Origin: Lathyrus oleraceus
Lineage: Eukaryota; Streptophyta; Magnoliopsida; Fabales; Fabaceae
DNA length: 64,000 nt
Reading direction: 5' to 3'
Assembly (NCBI RefSeq): GCF_024323335.1
Contig: NC_066580.1
Span: forward strand, 443,649,851-443,713,850
The position numbers and the translations under genes are program-made. This document shows, piece by piece, positions 58,111 to 64,000 of the stretch. The notes beneath the pieces are model-generated. The model made no database searches. It was not told where the DNA came from and saw only the letters and a program-made list of their open reading frames with translations. Each line of letters opens with the position of its first letter. Within the stretch, counting starts at the first letter, position 1.

Positions 58111-58772
58111 CGTATCGCCTATAGGCCTAAGCTCTCCTTATGTGAGTTCTATCAAACACTTTGCCTTTTACCAAGCCCTCGTGCATGAGGGATTGTCTAG
58201 TGTTATCATTTTTTTGGGCTTCAATAAGGGGTAGCTTAGGTAAAAACAAGGAAGGTGACCAATGGGGCGAGGTACCTGGCAAAGTCATCGGCTGCCCAAA
58301 ATGGGCCATGAGGCAACCCATATCTCAGTAACCGACTATCCAGTTGGGCTTAGTACATCCAAACTATTTCCCATTTTTCCAAATAAACATGGGAGGTTAT
58401 GTGTCCCATGATAATAAACTAGAGGAATGGGTCAAAGGAGGAATAACTCCCCCATCCCCATGATCTAGTAGTGGGGCACAAATAACTCCCCCCACTTTTG
58501 GCCCATTGGCCTCCATAAATACTTCTACCCAAGGGAGAAGAAGGACATATTATCAAGTCATACATATTCACCACTACTCAAAGAGCATTACGTTCTCAGT
58601 AGTCGTAACACAACATCGACCTAACCGTCTGTCTGCAACCTAACATCGTCACCCACCAAGAGGACCTCCCACCTCAATTATTTTAATATTTTTTAAAAAG
58701 AATTTTGTTGGTGGCACCTTAAATAGTCGTGTAAATATTTTATTATATGTTTTTGGGGTTTAGGATGTTACA
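58111..58772 (+). repeat. Probable 5' LTR (3' part) of a Ty3/gypsy element
   Basis: The right end is fixed by GGATGTTACA at 58772, followed after three bases by the primer binding site. An AT-box CATAAATACTTC near 58514 and downstream transcribed-type sequence fit an LTR promoter. The left boundary is unknown and may lie within or before the tandem array. Confidence 0.6.
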
Positions 58773-58775
58773 TAG

Positions 58776-58787
58776 TGGTATCAGAGC
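58776..58787 (+). promoter_or_regulatory. Primer binding site of the gypsy element
   Basis: TGGTATCAGAGC, complementary to the 3' end of initiator tRNA-Met, three bases after the LTR end. Confidence 0.85.
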
Positions 58788-58900
58788 AGATCAATCCATC
58801 TGACCAGGTTTTTTAATGTTGTATATTCCCTAGAATGTGACATGTATGTGTACACTGTCGATGCATTATTTTTTCAAATGCATGTTTGATGGTGTGAAAA

Positions 58901-59793
58901 ATGACTAGAAGAAACGACCGCGCTATTGAGGAAGCTTTGGAGTTAATGGCTCAAGCATTGTAGGGTCAACAAAATCAGATTGGTGATTAGTTACGTGGTT
59001 TGGGGAAATTTCAGAGGAATAACCTACCAACGTTTAAGGGTAGCTACGATCCAGAGGTTACTCATGTATGGCTCAAAGAATTTGAGATGATTTTTAGAGT
59101 GATGTCATGTATCGAGGAACATAAATTATTGTTTAGGACTCACATGTTGTCTGAGGAAGATGAAGATTTATTGGACAATGCATGCTAGAGACTAGAGACT
59201 GTTGGTGATGAGATCACTTGGGTTGTGTTTAGAGTGCAATTCCTGGAGAAGCACTTTCCTAAAGATGTGTATAGCAAAAAGGAGATTGAATTTCTTAAGC
59301 TTAAGACAATAAACATGGCCATTACTGAGTATGTTGCAAAGTTCGAGGAACTTTTGAAGTTTTGTCCACACTACAATGGTGCGGATGTGGAGGGGTCGAA
59401 GTGCATTAAGTTTGAAAATGGTCTGCAACCTGAAATCAAGCAAGGAATCAACTATCAGGAGATTCTCAAGTTCCCTACACTGGTGAATAAGTGTAGGATT
59501 TATAACGAGGGTTGCAAGGCTTGTTCCGCTCACTACAAGAGTGTTAGTGAGAGGAAGGGAAATAACCATTCTCGTGGGAAGTTGTATAGTGCTTCAGCTG
59601 ACAAAGGGAAACAGAGAGCTTCTGATGAGAAAAATCCAAGTGGGGGAGAGACTATCGCTTCTGTCAAGTGCTTTAAGTGTGGCGAGTTGGGCCACCGTGC
59701 TAATGAGTGCAAGAATAATGTTTTGAGGTGTGTCAAATATGGAAAGATAGGTTACCATATTATAGATTGCAAGTGTTGGGAGGACTTGTTATA
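58901..59793 (+). pseudogene. Ty3/gypsy gag
   Basis: Starts MTRRNDRAIEEALELMAQAL at 58901, with TAG stops near 58961, 58988 and 59186. Retrotransposon gag core: FKGSYDPEVTHVWLKEFEMI, then WVVFRVQFLEKHFPKDVYSK, FLKLKTINMAITEYVAKFEE and FENGLQPEIKQGINYQEI. CCHC knuckle CFKCGELGHRANEC at about 59668-59709. The type is that of plant chromovirus-like gypsy elements. Beyond 59793 a second, broken knuckle continues into protease. Confidence 0.9.
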
Positions 59794-61800
59794 ACTGTGG
59801 AGAATAGGGAAATATCAACGCTAATTATCAGAAACCGAAGAAAGCACAATCTAGGGAGAGGCATTTGCTTTGCTAGGATCAGAGACTACTAGAGCTGCTC
59901 GATTGATTCGAGGTACATGCTTTATTAATAGTATTTTACTGATTGCTATTATTGATACGAGTGCAACATATTCGTTTGTTTCGCTTGATTGTATTGAGAG
60001 GTTGGGTTTGAATTTGTCTTCTATGGTTGGGAATATGGTTGTTGATACCCAGACTCTAGGTCCGGTAACCACTTAGTGGGTTTGTTTGAATTGTCCACTT
60101 AGTAATTTCGATAAGAATTTTGGTATAGATTTAGTGTGTCTACCTTTGAGAAATCTCGATGTTATCTTTGGGATGAACTGGTTGAAGTTCAACCGTGTCC
60201 ATATCAACTGTTATGACAAGATGATGTCATTTCCAAAGTTTGATGCAAGTGATGAATTATTTGTGTCAGCCAAGCAAGTGGATGAGCTCGTGAAGGACGA
60301 GGCAAAGTTGTTTATGATACTAGATTCTATGAAGGCTGCAAAGCTAGGATTAGCAAGCTACCTGTGGTGTGTGATTTTCCAGAAGTGTTTCTAGATGATA
60401 TCCGTGATTTTCCATCGGAGCACGAGGTTGAGTTTGCTATAGACTTATTACTTAGTACTAGTCCCGTGTCGATAGATCCATATAGAATGTCTACTTTAGA
60501 GTTGATTGAATTGAAGAAGAAATTGTAAGATCTACTTGAGAAGAAGTTTGTTCGATTGAGTGTTTCGTCGTGGGGTGTGCCAGTGTTGCTAGTCAAGAAG
60601 AAAGATGGTAGTATGAGGTTGTGTGTTGATTATTGACAACTAAACTTCTTCCATCCCCAGAGGCACGACCAATATCCAGCCCCAGAGACTAAGAGGCGCG
60701 GCCAATATCCATCCCCAAAGACTTGATCACAACTAAACTTCTTCCAACCCCAGAGGCGCGGCCAATATCCCGCCCCAGAGACTTGTGTATTGATTATCGA
60801 CAAATAAATAAAGTGATTATCAAGAACAAGTATCCACTTCTGAGGATTTTTAATTTGATGGACTAGTTGGTGGGTGCTTGTGTGTTTATCAAGATTGATT
60901 TGCATTCGGGTTATCATCAGATTCGTGTGAAACCATAAGATATTCCGAAGACTGCTTTTAGAATGAGTTATGGTCATTACGAATATTCAATGATGTCGTT
61001 TGTAGTGTTTAATATGCATGGAGTCTTCATGGAGTACATGAATAGAATATTCCATCCGTACTTAGATCAGTTTGTGATTGTGTTCATCGACGACATCTTG
61101 ATAAATTCGAAGTCAAATGAAGATCATGAGGAGCATCTGAGAATTATGTTGCATACTTTGAAGGAGAAGAAGTTATATGAAAAGTTGTCCAAGTGCGAGT
61201 TCTGGTTGCGGGAAGTGAATTTCCTTCGTCACGTGATTTCAAGTGGTGGCATTACTGTTGATCCATCAAAGATAGACGTTGTGTTGCAATAAGAGACTCT
61301 GAAATTAGTTACAAAGATTATAAGTTTTCAGGTTTGGTTGGTTACTACAAGAAGTTTATCGAAGGCTTTTCGAGGTTAGCATTGTCGTTAGCTTAGTTGA
61401 CTGTAAAGGATCAAACCTATGTTTAGGATGTACATTGTGAAGAGAGTTTCCAAGAACTCAAGAATAAGTTGATGTCTGCTCCAGTTTTGATATTGCCAAA
61501 TCCAAGTGAGTCATTTGTTGTGTATTATGATGCTTCTAAGATGGGTCTAGGTGATACGTTAATGTAGAATGGCCAGGTGGTGGCTTATGCTTCTAGGCAA
61601 TTGAGGGTTCATGAAAGCAATTATCCTACGCATGATCTGGAGTTGGCAAATGTGGTATTTGTGTTGAAGATTTGGATACATTATCTGTTTGGCTCCATAT
61701 TTGAGGTGTTCAGTGATCACAAGAGTTTGAAGTATCTTTTCAATAAGAATGGGTTGAATATGAGGCAGAGAAGATGGCTCGAGTTTGTCACATCTCGAAA
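59794..61800 (+). pseudogene. Ty3/gypsy protease, RT and RNase H
   Basis: Protease near 59870-60076 (LIAIIDTSATYSFVSLDCIE; the usual DTGATHS has Ser for Gly, a likely loss). RT begins near 60395 with VFLDDIRDFPSEHEVEFAID and [20 protein letters not shown]. The 60641-60782 insertion interrupts it. It resumes with FIKIDLHSGYHQIRVKP, a stop, then [20 protein letters not shown] and [20 protein letters not shown] (FIDD active site near 61080) and [20 protein letters not shown]. RNase H at about 61520-61790 includes [20 protein letters not shown] and [20 protein letters not shown]. The element stops near 61800; integrase and 3' LTR are absent. Confidence 0.9.
60641..60782. repeat. Tandem GC-rich insertion inside the gypsy RT
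   Basis: About 140 bases built of three copies of GAGGCGCGGCCAATATCC and its neighbour CCCCAGAGACTTG, matching the start of the array at 57691. It is flanked by imperfect copies of GTGTGTTGATTATTGACAA (about 60622 and 60782), which encode the same RT residues, so the insertion duplicated its target or arose by template switching. Confidence 0.8.
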
Positions 61801-62440
61801 AATCTGATCTTTCACGAGGCATTTGCACGCTCACGGAAATGGTTGAACATAGTTGCCATCGAACTTTATTTATTCCAAAAGAGGAAAGGGAAAATATCAA
61901 TAAAACCCTCAAAAGGAAAAGAAGATGGTCATCACAACCAAATTCGGGTTCGGGAGTCGATTACGCAAGGGGGAGGTATTAGCACCACTCACGTTCATTA
62001 TACTCAACGGGAACCATTTAGTTAAATTTGCGATTTAATGTTAGCTTATGTTATTATTTTCTTTTACTTATTGCGAGTTTATGAAAGAAAGAAAAACAAT
62101 TTTTAGGGTTTTTTTTGTTAATGACCTGACAAGATTTCAAAACCCTGCTCCTACGTATCCCCAGGTGTGATGGGGAACTCAAGGCTACACAGTTCTTTGT
62201 TGAAAGAACTTTGTTTGTTGGTTGATTTTAATTTCGAAAATTATTTTAGTCGCACTTGGGAGAATAAAGACTCAATGATTGAAAGGGTTTGCGCTTGGGC
62301 AAAGAAAGAATTGTTTGAAAGGATTCACACTTGGGCGGAGCATGATTTCAGATTAGTTCGAAAAAAGGACTTGATATTGATCAAGTATTTCGGCTTTTTG
62401 AATTGAAAATGGTTTGATGTGTTGAGATGTTTTTTGGGTG
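61801..62440. other. Non-coding repeat DNA, resembling Ogre-type untranslated sequence
   Basis: Contains GAGTCGATTACGCAAGG, GGAGGTATTAGCACC and CCTGCTCCTACGTATCCC. From memory these resemble sequences that recur in legume Ogre-like untranslated or LTR regions; I cannot verify the match. Degenerate short repeats of a TTGGG(C/A)xAAGAA type lie near 62255-62345. No coding sequence is supported. Confidence 0.35.
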
Positions 62441-62850
62441 GATGACAATTGCTTGAATGGTCGAGTTAGGCAACTTGTATCCAAACAATCGAGGAAAAGA
62501 ATAGTAGGCACTAAACTATTTCCTTTTTCATCCTTTTTATTGAAAAAGGATTAGGTATCATTATGGTGTTTTGAATAGACTACAAAGACTTGAATGGTCG
62601 AGTTAGGTAACTTGTATTCAAGTATTTGGGGAAAAGAATAGTAGGCACTTAACCATTTCCTTTTTCGTCCAAGTTATTGTGAAAATATGGTTGTTTAAGA
62701 TTTCATTACAAAAGTGGTTTGAGATGAATCAGGTTGATGGTTTTTAACGGATGACAATTGTTCGGATGGTCAAATTAGGCAACTCGTATCCAAACAATCG
62801 GAGAAAAGAATAGTAGGCACTGAGCCATTTCCTTTTTCATCCTTTGTGAA
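62441..62850. repeat. Three diverged tandem units of about 140-170 bp
   Basis: Units start near 62441, 62578 and 62750. Shared blocks: GATGACAATTG, ATGGTCGAGTTAGG, AACTTGTATCCAAACAATC, GAAAAGAATAGTAGGCACT and CCATTTCCTTTTTCATCC. Spacing between units is 137 and then about 172. Such arrays are known in the hypervariable untranslated region of Ogre elements; applying that here is inference. Confidence 0.85.
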
Positions 62851-62999
62851 AATATATTTAAAAATGATTAGATGTTTTGATTGAATTTGAAAAAATGCAC
62901 TCGATAAAAATCGAGGTTTGATTCACATTGATTCGAAGTTAATCGAAACGAAACAAGTTTTGAAAATTACCGCTTGACATTTGATGGTTTTGATTTGGA

Positions 63000-63330
63000 A
63001 AGATTAATTTTATGTGGTCAAGTTATTTAATTAATTGATTAACCAAATTAATCAATTAAAATAAAATTAATCAATTACTCAAGTTAATTAAAAATTAATT
63101 AACAAAAATAATCAATTAAAATGAAATGTAATCAATTAATCAAGTTAATTAAAAAATCACTCAACAAAATTAATCAAGTAAAATAAATTTAATCAATAAA
63201 TCAAGTTAAATAAAAATCAATTAACAAAATTACTTAATTAAAATAAATTTAATCAATTAATCAAATTAATTAAAAATTAATTAATTAAAACCAATTTAAC
63301 AATTAATTATAAAAAACTAAAAATAAATAA
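63000..63330. repeat. AT-rich tandem array of about 60-bp units (AATCAATTAA)
   Basis: Four to five imperfect copies of a unit with ATTAATCAATTAAAAT, TCAAGTTAATTAAAAA and ATTAACAAAATTA. Strongly AT-biased with no coding content. It follows the 62441-62850 array within the same non-coding block. Confidence 0.85.
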
Positions 63331-64000
63331 AGAAAAAGTAACAAAATTTAAATAAAAAAGAAAAAATGAAAGAAAAAAGTGGTAGGTGACACGTGGGCCG
63401 CACATACTTCATCTTCTCTGATTATGCTAAACACGGATATTTAGTAGCAATTTGTAGAAATGCAATAACAATAGTAAGACAAGTTTGAAAAACACATTAC
63501 TAGTCTATTTGATCCACATGTAACTATCTCAAATTTCCACAAAATCACACAAATGAATAATGAAAATTCATCTACTTAATCTCACGAACACAATGACATG
63601 CTAAAAAATCAACAAACAACCACTAAAATTTTCAAAAATTAATCGTTTACAGTGGGATGCTCAAGAGCACCAATTTTTTGAAAATTCACATTTCAAGCTA
63701 TTTTGCACGAATGATTAAAGGATATGAAACATACTAAGTGCAACGACAAGTTTATGTCAAGAAATCAGGTTAAATGCAAAAATCAAATTTTACCGACACT
63801 AAAAGCCTCAAGAACACAAAGAATGCCGATGAGTTTTCTCGCGAGTTTGCAAACTCCGGTCACCCTCCGATAAAGCTCCAAACGGGTACCAATCATTGTG
63901 ATCTGAATCACTCTTCAATGTCCTTTTGCTCTTTAAAATTCTTCAATTATTTTCCATTTTTGAGCAAAATTCAAGTAGTGAATATGCTATCCTTTTGAAT
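63331..64000. other. Unassigned DNA at the right edge
   Basis: About 670 bases with no gene I can support. A 74-codon plus-strand frame at 63774-63998 has no recognised motif. The segment may belong to the same retroelement as the preceding arrays, but nothing here shows it. Confidence 0.4.

Noticed and set aside
62167..62406. 79-codon plus-strand ORF
   Set aside because: Falls in repeat DNA with short internal repeats and has no recognised motif.
1..64000. tRNA, rRNA, CRISPR, organellar insertion, pararetrovirus
   Set aside because: No cloverleaf-forming tRNA, rRNA segment, spacer-repeat array, plastid or mitochondrial gene, or caulimovirid coat/movement motif was recognised by eye. The TGGTATCAGAGC sites are primer binding sites, not tRNA genes.

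Overview
This is nuclear DNA of a flowering plant, most likely a papilionoid legume. The evidence is GT-AG introns, one intact multi-exon gene, and densely nested retrotransposons of types common in legumes: Tat/Ogre-lineage Ty3/gypsy, SIRE/Maximus-like and other Ty1/copia, LINEs, CACTA, MULE and hAT elements. The legume placement rests on family resemblance and is inference. No organellar, viral or bacterial segment was recognised.

Layout. 1-4280: minus-strand Ty1/copia remnant, with its 3' LTR at the left edge and a CACTA-like insertion at 2298-4102. 4281-5790: broken minus-strand LINE. 5791-7441: AT-rich flank of the host gene. 7442-20292: the only intact host gene, a 15-exon plus-strand gene for a 663-aa DUF726 (TMCO4-like) membrane-associated alpha/beta-hydrolase-fold protein. 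Its introns hold two hAT-like fragments and, in intron 9, a nearly complete antisense copia element (13205-18268, TSD AGCAT, TA...CA LTR ends). 20571-26720: a MULE with long terminal inverted repeats, itself carrying a decayed copia. 27020-27992: cytosolic sulfotransferase pseudogene; an internally deleted relative lies at 56010-56300. 27993-31006: 5' end of a Tat-like element inserted in a FAR1/MULE transposase relic (31007-31740).

32641-55060 is a nested set that can be ordered from exact target-site duplications. A plus-strand LINE was hit by a 19.55-kb Tat-lineage element (33075-52625, TSD CCTTG). That element was hit inside its reverse transcriptase by a 7.4-kb coding-poor LARD-like element (39929-47350, TSD CATAT, almost identical LTRs). 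The LINE was also hit by a copia element that survives as a solo LTR (53706-55017, TSD AGGCA), of the same family as the LTR at the left edge. Between its integrase and 3' LTR the Tat-lineage element carries an antisense, apparently intron-containing plant-mobile-domain gene with its own TATA box. This is the most interesting structure in the window.

55295-55892 is a foldback element. 57006-57690 is another copia relic. 57691-61800 is a decayed Ty3/gypsy element with short GC-rich tandem repeats in or beside its LTR and inside its RT. 61801-64000 is non-coding repeat DNA with tandem arrays. All coordinates were read by eye. Exon borders were checked by phase arithmetic (the exons sum to 1992 nt). 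LTR borders were checked by shared ends plus TSDs where stated. Borders given as approximate were not.
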